A program made the translations under genes and the position numbers. DNA of 64,000 bases from Ignavibacteriales bacterium. GTDB taxonomy: Bacteria > Bacteroidota > Ignavibacteria > Ignavibacteriales > Ignavibacteriaceae. Location of the stretch: the NCBI GenBank assembly GCA_016707285.1, contig JADJIA010000009.1, forward strand, positions 1 to 64,000. The letters run 5' to 3'. Positions 1 to 9,266 of the stretch are shown in pieces (within the stretch, counting starts at the first letter, position 1; the number at the start of each line of letters is the position of its first letter). A model generated the notes under the pieces. That model was given only the letters and a program-made list of their open reading frames with translations. It had not been told where the DNA came from and searched no databases.

Positions 1-1233
1 GATTGCCAGTTCAATAACTCTTTGAGCGTTTAACCACAGGCGGGTCGATCATCTTGCATGCTGAGTGAAACAGCAGCAAGACCTTTTGATAATGCATCTT
101 CAAATGCCATTACGATTTTCATCGCCTTTTCTATCTCTCTGAAGTGGGGCAAAGGCAGTATGAATTGTTGAATCTGGCGAGGGTGGATGGATCCTTTCCT
201 TCAAATCCAAACGATTTTGATTCCAGAGTTGATTTTACAAGTCCTTCCATGTCACCAACATCGGAGAAAACCGAGTCGATAGCCTGAATTCCGGCAGCCT
301 TGGCAGCGTTTACAACCTGCATCCGTGCCCAAAAACTTTCGGTTCCTTCAAGAGTTCTTTCAGCACCAATATCGGCGGTGAAGCCTTCAAGTCCATTGCA
401 AGTGAACAAACAAAATGGGAGGCTTTTGCTATTTCACAAGCATTTATTGCCCCTTTGGCACCTTGATGATTGGCATAAACCAGACATCACCTGATAATTC
501 CAGTCTTTTGCCTTTGATTGTCAAAACTTCCTTCTCAACTTCGATAATCTGAGATGCCCTTCAACTTTGGGGATAAGTATAAGATTAACTTTTGCAGGAT
601 TATAAACTTCAGGTCTTCAAGCCCTCTCCCGGGAGTTGATTGATCCTTACCATCCGTTCGGTGCCGTAGAAATCAACACTTCTAAGGGCATTTCACAAGA
701 TGACGAGCCGCATCCTTTTTCATCGGGCGCCACGCTGTCTTCAAGATCGAGGATTATTCCGTCGGGTTGATGAAGTCCCGCATTTACGAAGAATTTAGCT
801 CATTTCCGGGAGATAAAGGCGATTTTTCTGAGGTGATTTTTAGCTGTGGATTTATATCCTCATACAAAAAGGCATCAGATATTCGATGTAACTGTTGGGG
901 CCATTCTGCCTTAACGGCAGCTTCAAATCTTGCAGCCAATAAAAAAGGGAGAGCTCCTGCATCCTCAATTGTGATATCAACATTTCTCACAATTAAAAAT
1001 GCCATCTCTTCAAGCTGTTTTCTGATTGCAGCTCCGTAGAGGTTCCCAACTTTTGATTTAATATTAGGGATGGGGAAACCTGCCCCACCCTCTGATTTTT
1101 TGTTATTTCGATCCAACAATCGGAGCGAACGGTTAGCCTTCTTTACCGGCAGAACCGCTGATTCGTGACTGGTGACCGTGACTCTGTGACTTTCGTCTTC
1201 ATGACTCTGTGACTTGTTACCGTCCATTTCCAA
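1..1233 (-). pseudogene. CitD-CitE fusion (citrate lyase ACP plus beta subunit/HpcH-type CoA-ester lyase), frameshifted and cut by window edge
   Basis: Read on the minus strand in shifting frames, the first part matches the citrate lyase acyl-carrier protein CitD (a VRSDCWIEIT stretch near 1120, then AIRKQLEEMAFLIVRNVDIT and a GALPFLLAARFEAAV block at about 930-1040). It is followed directly by CitE signatures: SRLYLPGNE near 820, LDLEDSVAPDEK near 740 and ERMVRINQ near 650. The CitE core with ARMQVVNAAKAAGIQAID lies at 131-409, and MIDPPVVKR lies near the window edge. CitE-family enzymes cleave citryl-CoA or related acyl-CoA esters; CitD carries the thioester. The start overlaps the stop of the upstream prpD-like gene at 1217-1219, indicating translational coupling. 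At least five frame changes are needed, some at A/T runs one base short. The C-terminus is lost at the window border. The exact substrate cannot be told. Confidence 0.75.
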
Positions 1234-2588
1234 CTACCAATTTATCCATAAATTCAACTGCTGAAAGATTATCACAATTGAAGATCAACCTTTAACGGCA
1301 TCTTCCTCGATTTGTCAAGTTTATCACCGAAAGAGCTTCAAATTTATTGTCGAGGTCTTCCTGAGTCATCGGTTCTCTTGGATCACCTTTTGGATACTCG
1401 AGATATTTTAGAAAACTCTCTGCCGTCTTTTGTGCGAATTACAGCTTTTGAAGGCTGTTTTGCGGGGAACATCTTCTCAAATTCGAGCGAAGCTTCTCCC
1501 TTTATTTTGTCGATCACTTCCCAGATATGTGGGATCTTTCATCTTCTCATCGGAGAAGGAATTGGCGGTGATTTTTTTGTCAACAATTGCCGCAGCTTAT
1601 ACAATATGGGAGTGAATGATCTGCAGTCTCCTCGATTCGGGACGATATTTATGTGAATCAAATGATGTCACACGCTCTTGCAATAGTAGTGATTACCACT
1701 TCATCGATATCGTCATAGTTAAGGTTATTTTTGGTCATTGCCTTCAAAACAGCAGTGATATGTGTGGGTTAATGCTTCAGTCGGGAATGCTTTCATGCTG
1801 CACTCGAGAATTTTATGTTTAACCCCAAGATCACCAATCAGTTTTTCCATCGCCCAGCCTTCGCCAAAACATGACATAAAGCCTTCTTTTCCTTCAAACA
1901 CAAGCTCTGTTCCTGAATATCCTTTTTTGCCATTAGTGCAGCAAAACACTCCGTCTGAACAGCCATCGGGTCAACTGTGTTTTTCATCATTGTAAGTTTT
2001 CGGCAGTTGGACATCCGATTGTGTGGCTGTGGCATCCATTAATACCGATTGCATTAACCATCTGATCGACAGTCAGACCCAAAACCTTGCCTGCAACAAT
2101 TGAGAAACAAACTGCGTTAGAGTTGCATGATGCCATTTTCTCTCACGCACGCCGGGTACTGCAAATTCGCAAAGTCTCTGCTCAAATTCATAAGCGAGAA
2201 CAATTGCAACAATAATATCTTTCATTGATGCACTGGCAAGTTCACCTGCTGAAAGGGCGGCAGGAATGATATCCGAAGGATGTGAAGGGTCTTCTTTCCA
2301 ATAGATATCATTAAAATCGAGTGCACGAATCATCAAAGAGTTAACGAGTGAAGTGCTGACGGCAGGAAGTTTTGTCCCAAATCCGATAAGAGTTGATTCA
2401 CCTTTTCCACCCATCTCTTCATAAATCTCACGCATTATTTTTACATCTTTGGTGTTCATGGCACCATAAGCGCAACCGATAGAATCGTATAAATAGCGTT
2501 TTACTTCGTGTATTACTTCTTTTGGCAGATCTTCATATTTCGGATTCACTGCAAATTCTGATATAATTCTTGATATTGACTTTTCCAT
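1217..2588 (-). pseudogene. MmgE/PrpD family protein (2-methylcitrate dehydratase-like), frameshifted
   Basis: The N-terminal 170 residues are intact (start MEKSISRIISEFAVN at 2588) and show the MmgE/PrpD pattern of a helical domain with DFNDIYWKEDPSHPSDIIPA and GELASASMKDIIVAIVLAYE. After about 2075 the frame changes repeatedly, but the family sequence can be followed to the end: NTVDPMAVQ and ELVFEGKEGFMSCFGE near 1870-1970, ECSMKAFPTEALTHT near 1780, then AKQPSKAVI near 1450 and FMDKLVVGNGR just before a TAA at 1217-1219. The reconstructed length of about 457 codons fits the family. PrpD enzymes dehydrate 2-methylcitrate or a related tricarboxylate; lying between aconitase-like and CitDE-like genes, this one probably acts on a citrate-like acid. 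Sequence error is likelier than true loss. Confidence 0.75.
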
Positions 2589-2610
2589 TTTGTATCCTTG
2601 TTTGTTAACC

Positions 2611-2638
2611 GGGGCGGGGGCGCGCGGGGGGGGGGGGG
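2611..2638. other. G-rich stretch with a 13-G homopolymer
   Basis: Positions 2626-2638 are thirteen consecutive G, preceded by GGGGCGGGGGCGCGC, in an otherwise AT-leaning sequence. It sits exactly where the aconitase-like stop codon and the intergenic gap to the prpD-like gene should be. It may be an assembly or base-calling artefact rather than biology, since the surrounding 5 kb contains many apparent indels. A real G-quadruplex-forming spacer is the alternative. Confidence 0.5.
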
Positions 2639-4638
2639 TTATTATCCAAATTATTCTTAACCCAGTTTCAAGTCCGCCGGCAACTATAAGTTCCCTGGGC
2701 AGCCTGCCCAACAGCACCAAAGGGATAAACCTTGTCACCAACGGTCGCAGTTGAGACTTGAAAATCAACTTTTATCTTTAATCCCGGTTTAATACTCGGT
2801 TTTTCAGATCCATACTTCGTCTTAAGTTCACTGACCAACTCAGGCACCTCAATTGTCAGAAATCCGTTGTTGATCGCATTTCTTTTATAGGTTTCACTGA
2901 ACGAACCGGCAATCAACACCGAAATCCCGCGATATTTCAGAGCTGTTGCAGCTTGTTCACGCGAACTTCCGGTTCCGAAATTAAATCCACCAACCATCAC
3001 ATCACCAACTTCAGCAATTGTTTGGAATTCGGGATCATAATTTTCCATCGCAACTGCGGCCTGTCCTTCGGGAGTAATGTCATCCTGATATGTGTATTTC
3101 CCGGGATAAATTCCATCAGTGTTCAGGTTATCCTGATGACAGAAAATAATCTCACCTTCAATCACACCCGGAAAACCCTCAATTATCGGAATCAAGGCGA
3201 ACAATCTCAAGACCTTCTTTACACTGTTAACCTTAATACTGAAAGGTTCCAGTGTCGAGGTTCTGAGGTTCCGACTTTCCCATCAATAAATCCTGGAGAT
3301 CGCCGACTGAGCAACCACTGCAGGCGAAGCGAGATAAGCGAAGGAGTCGGGACTTCCCATTCTGCCCTTAAAGTTGCGATTTGTGGCAGAAATTCCGTTT
3401 CACCGGCTTCAAGAAGTCCGGTTCCAAGCCCGATACATGGACCACATCCCGGAGGAAGTGGAACTGCTCCGGCATCCAAAAGAATTTTCCAGTCACCTCG
3501 TTTTCCAGATTCAGCCTGCACTTCACTTGAAGCTGCGGCAACATAAAATTCTTACACCATCTGCAATTTTATTGCCTTTAAGAACAGAAGCAGCTTCGGC
3601 AATATCCTCTACACGACTGTTAACACAAGAAACCAGATAAGCTTTGTCAATTTTGGATCTTTTTTATCAATTAAAGTTGAAACCTTGTTCCAAACTTTAA
3701 CGCCATTTGGACCTGAAACCGCAGGTTCAACAGCACCAAGATCAATTTTAATCTCTTTTCCGTAAAAGCATCTAACATCAGCTTTAAGGTCAGACATTCC
3801 GGCTTTGAGTGAGGCAATCGTGGTTTTCATTGATCCTTGGATGAACTCCATTTTCGGCATCAACATCGGAATTAACCCCCTGCAAACCACGATTTTTCAC
3901 AAATTCAGCCCGCTCCGTCAACCAGTCGATCGTTTCGTCATCCACAGGGAAAAAAGTCCACAAGGGCACCCCATTCAGTGGTCATGTTTGCAATTGCAAG
4001 CCTTTGATCGATGGTAAGATATTGAACTCCGTCACCTGAAAATTCAACAGCATGGTTAAGCACTTCATCTTTTGAAAAGTAGCCACATAGAGTAATAATC
4101 AAGTCTTTCCCCGTAATCCCGGATGGAAGTTTTCCGTTAAGAACCACTTTTGCCACGGGGGGATCTGCCACCATGTTTTACCCGTTGCCCAGATTGCAGC
4201 AGCGTTGGTTCTTACAACCGGTGTTCCCAGACATCCCATTCCACCGTACATGTTTGAATGGCTGTCGGAAGCCACCGCAAGTGCACCGGGAAAAGCATAA
4301 CCCTCTTCGATCATTATCTGATGCCCGATTCCTCTTCCGGCGGGATAAAAATCAGCACCCATACCGCGAGAAAATTCTTCGATTTTACGATATTTTTCAA
4401 GATTTTTTTCGGTGGTGTCCTGAATGTTATGATCAAGAGTGTTCACAACCTGCCTTGGGTTGGCGAGCTTTGTGGCACCCGGTTTCCTTAAACTTGGGAA
4501 TCACAGCACCCGTATTGTCATGTGTCATCACATGTTTTGGGTGGATCATCACATAGTCACCCGACTTAACCTTATACCCCTCGGGATAACCCGAAGAGTA
4601 TTCTGAACTATCTTTTCAACTAAATTTTGTGCCATCAT
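2639..4638 (-). pseudogene. Aconitase/homoaconitase family hydratase, frameshifted
   Basis: Start MMAQNLVEKIVQNTL at 4638 (a second ATG follows directly). Pieces in shifting frames rebuild a full aconitase-type [4Fe-4S] hydro-lyase: GDYVMIHPKHVMTHDNTGAV near 4530, the ALAVASDSHSNMYGGMGCLG block and AAIWATGKTWW near 4190-4290, MTTEWGAL near 3980, PGCGPCIGLGTG (cluster-ligand region) near 3440, then an intact C-terminal swivel domain at 2668-3210 with FNFGTGSSREQAA. The MTHDNTGAV and TEWGALVDFFP style resembles the homoaconitase (Lys4-like) branch more than AcnA or AcnB, but citrate/isocitrate activity is equally possible given the isocitrate dehydrogenase two genes upstream. The final ELIVAGGLET motif is shifted out of frame near 2690, and the stop is lost beside a G-run. 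About 665 codons if repaired. Confidence 0.75.
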
Positions 4639-4654
4639 TTCCTCAGGCTTTAAA

Positions 4655-5177
4655 TGGTTCAAAACTTACAAAATCTGCATGGTGAACAATCAGCGACTAT
4701 ACAGTTCTGTATCCGAGATCACCCTCTTTTGAATGTGTTGCTATGATATGCTGAATCTCAGCAGGTAATCCAAATCTGTCGGCTATTGCCAATCCACTAA
4801 AAGGATGTCTTACAAGTTTTGCCGGCAGGGGATGTGATCAATTTGCCATCTTTCATGTCATATTCAATCAGTTTGCCAACATCGATCAGGATAGCTCCCG
4901 AAATCACGAAATCCATGTTAAAGTTGATGGAATCACCAAAGTTGTTTTTCATGATCTTTGCAATTTCAACCGACAACTGAACGGCTGTTCTTTTGTGATT
5001 CATGAAGGAAACATTACAGTCTTTTATCAACAATGAAAACGGAATTACATCCAAATCTTCGGTGATAAAACGCTGTTTTCAATGGCATATATCCAACATT
5101 GAAGTGTCTTTTCTCTTAAGTCTGCATCCTGAATCCAGTTGATCTCCAGGCCATATCTTTAAAACTTTTTCTCTCAT
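4655..5177 (-). pseudogene. HD-domain phosphohydrolase-like protein, frameshifted
   Basis: Starting at MREKVLKIWP (5177), frames must be changed about twice to read EINWIQDADLREKT, then an intact stretch at 4797-5054 (DLDVIPFSLLIKDCNVSFMN, NHKRTAVQLSVEIAKIMK, FVISGAILIDVGKLIEYD), then after another shift HPFSGLAIADRFGLPAEIQH and THSKEGDLG near 4720-4800. This is the pattern of small HD-domain proteins of about 170 residues, where HKRTAV and ILIDVGK supply the metal-binding positions; the canonical HD pair reads ID here. Family members are metal-dependent phosphohydrolases of unassigned substrate. It lies between isocitrate dehydrogenase and aconitase-like genes on the same strand, probably in one operon. 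Confidence 0.55.
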
Positions 5178-5189
5178 TTCGTATCCGTT

Positions 5190-5375
5190 GATTTGTGAAA
5201 CCGCAAAGTTCGCAAAGCCCGCAAAGGTTGATTATTATCTTCATATCTTTTTGCGTTATTACAGTTATAAAATTCTTAAATGATCTTTGTTGTTGTTTTG
5301 TAATAAACCGCAAAGTTCGCAAGTTTTGCTAAGATTAGAATACTATCTTTGCGTTCTCTGCGTCCTTTGCGGTTA
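5190..5375. repeat. Phased micro-repeat spacer (CGCAAAG/TTTGCGG type)
   Basis: The spacer between the isocitrate dehydrogenase and HD genes contains repeated words with about 9-11-nt phasing: CCGCAAAGTTCGCAAAGCCC at about 5200-5222, CCGCAAAGTTCGCAAG at about 5309-5325, and CTTTGCGTTCTCTGCGTCC followed by TTTGCGG at about 5347-5375 in the opposite sense. The two senses could pair into a long imperfect stem in the transcript. No gene is seen. Confidence 0.6.
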
Positions 5376-5386
5376 AACATATTATA

Positions 5387-6499
5387 CTAAATATAAGCGG
5401 CGATTGCCTCTGCCATTTCAAGGGTTTTGGTATCTCCACCCATATCATAGGTTTTGAATTTACCTTCCTCGATAACGCGGGCAACTGCACTCTCAACCTT
5501 AACAGCCAGTTCTGCTTCACCAAGCCATTCAAGCATCATTTTTGCTGCAAGAATTGTGGCTATTGGATTAACTTTATACTGACCAAAATATTTGGGAGCT
5601 GATCCATGAGTAGGCTCAAATACGGCAAGTTTTTTACCGATATTTCCTGAACATCCAAATCCGAGTCCACCAACCATCTGGGCACACAAATCGGAAATGA
5701 TATCACCAAAAGATTGGTGGCTACCAAAACATCATAGTTGTGTGGATTTTTAGCAACCACATTGTGATCGCATCTATGTTGGCATCATCCATTTGAATTT
5801 CGGGATAATCTTTTTAACTTCTTTGGCGATGTCAAAGAAAAGCCCATCGGTATCTCTAACAACATTGGCTTTATGTACGATGGTAACTTTTTGCGTTTGT
5901 TTTGGCGGGCAAATTCAAATGCAGCTCTGATAATCTTTCTGAACCTTTTTGGTGTTAATCTTGCAGTTGATTGCATAATCATCAGGACTTAATCCGGCAA
6001 AAGCCGAAAATGGTTTCGAATGTTTTGCGAGAACTTCAGCCACTTCTTCAGGAACAGGAGCAAACTCGACGCCACAATAAAGATCTTCAGTGTTCTCTCT
6101 GAAAACCACAAGGTCGATATTGTCTTTGTAGTTTAAAGCGTTTCCTTTATATCCTTTTGCGGGACGGAGACAGTTATACAAATCGAACATCTGGCGCATT
6201 CTAACAATTGGTGACCTGTAAATCAAGCCTGTACCTCTAAGCTCAGGGACCAATTCAGCTTCAGAATCTTTTTTAGGCTTGGAAGTGATTGCTCCAAACA
6301 TGGCAGCATCCACATTTTTTAGCAGTTCAATGGTTCTTGCAGGGAATGCATCACCTTCTGTTCTCCAAAATTCCCAACCGATATCTCCGTGGATATACTC
6401 GGCATCAAGACCTGTTTTGTCCAACACTATTTTGGCAGCTTCAAGAACTTCAATGCCAATACCATCGCCCGGCAACCAGGCTATTTTATATTTTGCCAT
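5387..6499 (-). pseudogene. Isocitrate/isopropylmalate-type dehydrogenase (probable NAD-dependent isocitrate dehydrogenase), frameshifted in its middle
   Basis: The first 185 codons are clean from MAKYKIAWLPGDGIGIEVLE at 6499 and show the beta-decarboxylating dehydrogenase fold: GDGIG nucleotide region, RSPIVRMRQMFDLYNCLRP substrate arginines and DLVVFRENTEDLYCGVE. Between 5700 and 5945 at least four frame changes occur. Inserting one base in each of four A/T homopolymers (near 5712, 5815, 5886 and 5944) restores HKANVVRDTDGLFFDIAKEV, NPHNYDVLVATNLFGDIISD and the intact C-terminal third (GKKLAVFEPTHGSAPKY). About 370 codons. It oxidatively decarboxylates isocitrate or a close analogue; the neighbouring aconitase- and citrate-lyase-like genes favour isocitrate. 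It is the first gene of the minus-strand cluster. I regard the breaks as sequence error. Confidence 0.75.
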
Positions 6500-7018
6500 T
6501 TTCTCTCCGTATGTATTTTTTATATTGATCTTTTGCGTAAAAATTTAAACCATTTGTACTGTAAAATGTAACAAATTTTTCAAAACATATAATAAAAGAA
6601 ATATTTATTTAGGAAGGAAAATTAGTGAGATTTGGAGATTACAAAGGGAAAAGAGAGGAGATTAAGTATCAGGTTTTTAGATATTAGGTATCAGGTATTA
6701 ATTATTGTTTTTGGTGAGGGGGTTCATGGGGATCAAACAGGATTATCTGCTTTAGGTACCTCACCCCCGACCCGCCTTTACGCCAGTTCGTTTTGCAGAC
6801 GGCAATCGGGACGATTACCACTCCTGACTCTTACACCAAAAATCCGTGGAATCTGTGAAAATCCGTGGAACTATACCGCCCCCTAACCCACTCCTCGTAA
6901 GGTGGGAAATAATAATCCCATCCGCGATTATCCGCCAAATCGGAATTAACATCTGCGAAAATCAGTTCCCGATCAACATTATTGGATTACTGCATTATTG
7001 AATTATTGCATTTCCAGC
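6500..7018. repeat. Intergenic repeat-rich region without a gene
   Basis: No convincing coding region. The left part (6500-6600) is AT-rich and would hold the promoter of the divergent isocitrate dehydrogenase gene. It then contains an ATATTAGGTATCAGGTATT run near 6680-6705, a CACCCCCGACCCGCC motif near 6764, one copy of the 31-bp near-palindromic dispersed element (6795-6825), ATCCGTGGAATCTGTG-type micro-repeats near 6841-6870, and a TTATTGGATTACTG / ATTATTGAATTATTG run near 6979-7015 that recurs inverted near 9090-9125. Confidence 0.6.
6795..6825 (+). repeat. Dispersed 31-bp near-palindromic element, copy 1
   Basis: The element starts GCAGACGGCAATCGGGACGA and continues TTACCACTCCT. Its core GGCAATCG-GGA-CGATTACC is an almost perfect inverted repeat. 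Three further copies occur at 50821-50851, 55940-55970 and 59640-59670, all on the plus strand. It is preceded by CGTTTT and followed by ACTCTTAC and an AAAATCCGTGG word, so the conserved block is longer than the core. Confidence 0.75.
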
Positions 7019-8050
7019 TCATTCATCCTTATCGTAGGCTTTTCGCATAAAGGCTTCATAGCGGTCTTTTTTAATGATACCAACAGGACCGGAATAAATC
7101 CCGCCTTGCTGAAAAGCATCAAAAATCCTTACAGCGAGGATGTTTGGCCTGTCGGTTCTGATAAGTCCATTTGGAATTACATAAACCCTGTTTTGCATCC
7201 ACTCTTCCGATTGAATATATTCAATTTTGGGATCTTTAATTTTGCCGGTGGAACCGATCAGTTTCCCATTTAGATATACTTCATCATAATCGTCGATTTT
7301 GCCGAGGAGCAGTAAAAGTGCCGCCTTTGAGTCTTTGTCCTTAAAATCAAATTTTATACGGTACCATGCATACCCCTCAAACTCGGAAAAGCCCTGATTT
7401 TCGAGATAAGAAGGAACAATTACATCCTTCCAGGCACTGTCAGCAATATCATCGTTGATATATGCAGCTGAATCCCCGGTGATAAATTTCCAGTTTCCCT
7501 CCAGTGCAAAATCGGGAGAAATATAGGTTTCATTTTCAAAAATTCCGGGGTCACCCGACATAATACCCCCTTCAAGTTGAGCATCATAAACCCTGACAGC
7601 AACCACATTTTTTGAAGTAAAATTGACTAACGAAGAAGGGAGATAATAAATTCGATATGCGTTGTAAGCTGTTTTATAGTCAGGAGGGAAATTGCCCGAT
7701 GTGCCGATCTTTACACCATTAAAATAAACTTCATCAACATCATCAATATATCCCAAATGAAGGGAGAGGTTTTTTTTAGCGAGAGCTGTGGAACCTTCAA
7801 AAGAGACACGATACCAGGCATATCCGTTGTAGCCATGGAAACCCTGATTTTCCCACGATGACGGAACTGTTATTTTATCCCATTTGCTGTCATCAAAATC
7901 GATCTGCGACCATGCAGAATCATCACCAATCTGAAACTTCCAATTGATCGACAAATCCACAAGTTTATCATTCCCCGGTTCAACGATAACGTCATCGCAA
8001 CCTGTAAACACCAACACAGCACACATCAACAACACATAAACAATTCGCAT
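7019..8050 (-). CDS. Lipoprotein with two tandem beta-galactosidase-like jelly-roll domains
   Basis: The start is set at the ATG at 8050 (MRIVYVLLMCAVLVFTGCDD), which gives a clean lipoprotein signal peptide with lipobox FTGC; the longer in-frame start at 8089 would place 13 extra residues before it. The mature protein is two similar halves of about 150 residues. Each has WKFQIGDDSAW/WKFITGDSAAY, then KITVPSSWENQGF/DVIVPSYLENQGF, GYAWYR, and a DEVYFNGVKIG/DEVYLNGKLIG motif ending in VVAVRVYDA/ILAVRIFDA. This is the sugar-binding jelly roll seen at the N-terminus of GH2 enzymes, here without any catalytic domain. I infer a surface carbohydrate-binding role. It lies alone between repeat-rich spacers. 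Confidence 0.75.
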   Translation of the reverse strand: MRIVYVLLMCAVLVFTGCDDVIVEPGNDKLVDLSINWKFQIGDDSAWSQIDFDDSKWDKITVPSSWENQGFHGYNGYAWYRVSFEGSTALAKKNLSLHLGYIDDVDEVYFNGVKIGTSGNFPPDYKTAYNAYRIYYLPSSLVNFTSKNVVAVRVYDAQLEGGIMSGDPGIFENETYISPDFALEGNWKFITGDSAAYINDDIADSAWKDVIVPSYLENQGFSEFEGYAWYRIKFDFKDKDSKAALLLLLGKIDDYDEVYLNGKLIGSTGKIKDPKIEYIQSEEWMQNRVYVIPNGLIRTDRPNILAVRIFDAFQQGGIYSGPVGIIKKDRYEAFMRKAYDKDE

Positions 8051-8312
8051 ACATTTCACCGGATTAATTATTAATGATCTCCACCACAAAGATAAATGTT
8101 TGCCTGCTTTTAAGTTTCACAACACAGTAAAACCTTGTAAAAAAATGTCATTGAGGGAGGTATAGAATGCGGATGAAAATGCTGAAGGCATCCCTTTGGG
8201 AGATTAGGCGATGGTTTTTCCCTTTACAAGGAGGGTTAGGGGCGGGATAGTTTTGGATTATCACTGATTCCATAGATTTATTAGAATACACAGATTTTGA
8301 CCTCAATCCCCC

Positions 8313-8340
8313 CGCCTTTAGGAGGGGTCGGGGGTCTAAC
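8313..8340. repeat. GC-rich CCCCGCC...GGGGTCGGGGG spacer repeat
   Basis: An imperfect hairpin in which CCCC and GGGG flank GCCTTTAGGA. The same CACCCCCGACCCCTCTCC-type word occurs in one sense or the other near 6764, 42566-42602 and 55816-55855. It lies just before the first unit of the structured array. A GGCATCCCTTTGGGA hairpin near 8190 resembles the second hairpin of the array units. Confidence 0.5.
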
Positions 8341-9079
8341 AGATAATCCTTTTGCCATACGGCATCCCAAACGGGACCAAACAAGGAGCGAGTACGCATG
8401 CATTATCTTTCCTTACATATCGTTCTGGGAATGGAGATAATTATTCTAATCCTTTTGCCAACCGGCATCCCGTAAGGGACTAAACAAGGAAAACCTGTAA
8501 AAGTTCTTTGATTTTGTGGTAAACTATCTAGATCCCACATTTAGTCTATAATCCTTTTGCCATTCGGCATCCCAAACGGGACATATCAAGGATAATCCAG
8601 GAATCTTCCGGGATTAACAAACCTTGTGACAGATTGCTTTTTAACTATACAATAATCCTTTTGCCACAGTGGCATCCCAAACGGGACATATCAAGGCGAA
8701 CTTCACGAAAGTATATATGGGTGATCAAAACGACGACGGTTGTCGTTTAGTATTCTAATCCTTTCTCAACAAGGCAGACTTCATACAGTGTCTCATAAAT
8801 GATATGGGTTTCACCTGGAAACAAGCTATAATACTGTAGTCCTTTTGCCATATCGGCATCCCAAATGGGACATATCAAGGCACTTTACATCTAAAGTAAC
8901 TATCCTGAAATAACATATCACCAATTGGTGAATAAACTGTAATCCTTTTGCCATACCGGCATCCCGAAAGGGACATAACAAGGCAAACCACATTAAACCA
9001 ATTTGGATTTGGCGTAAAGGGTTTATGTATTATATGGTACCAACCTGGAATTTAACACTGTAATCCTTTTTAAACAAGG

Positions 9080-9266
9080 CACATCCATATTAATGCAATA
9101 ATTCAGTAATCCAATAATGCAATAATATTAAAAGTTTTCCACATCCGAATCAATAATCACTAAATTTAACATATTTTTATCAAGTCATAGAGCTACATCA
9201 ACCCTGAGAGCATAAAACCAATAGCCTCACACTTCAGTGTGAGGGGAACAATGAAACCATTATAAA
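9080..9266. other. AT-rich gap inside the structured array
   Basis: This 187-nt stretch between units 8 and 9 lacks a unit where one or two would be expected. It contains an ATTCAGTAATCCAATAATGC-type micro-repeat that matches, inverted, the one near 6979-7015, then an AT-rich segment and the hairpin at 9225-9244. It may be an insertion into the array or a leader-like segment. No gene is seen. Confidence 0.4.
9225..9244. other. Perfect 8-bp hairpin
   Basis: CCTCACAC and GTGTGAGG flank a TTCA tetraloop. There is no T-run on either side, so it is not a standard rho-independent terminator. It lies 23 nt before the ninth array unit and may be a processing or folding element. Confidence 0.5.

Noticed and set aside
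1312..1656. Plus-strand 114-residue open frame
   Set aside because: The opposite strand encodes the C-terminal part of the PrpD-like protein across frame changes.
2953..3546. Plus-strand 197-residue open frame
   Set aside because: It is the shadow of the minus-strand aconitase-like gene, whose family motifs are clear.
1..5960. True pseudogene cluster from loss of the pathway
   Set aside because: Frame breaks concentrate at A/T runs one base short and the amino-acid motifs are otherwise undamaged, which fits sequence error better than decay.
8148..8399. Minus-strand 83-residue open frame
   Set aside because: It runs through GC-rich spacer repeats and the first array unit, and has no coding pattern.
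9225..9244. Rho-independent terminator
   Set aside because: The stem is perfect but no T-run follows on either strand.
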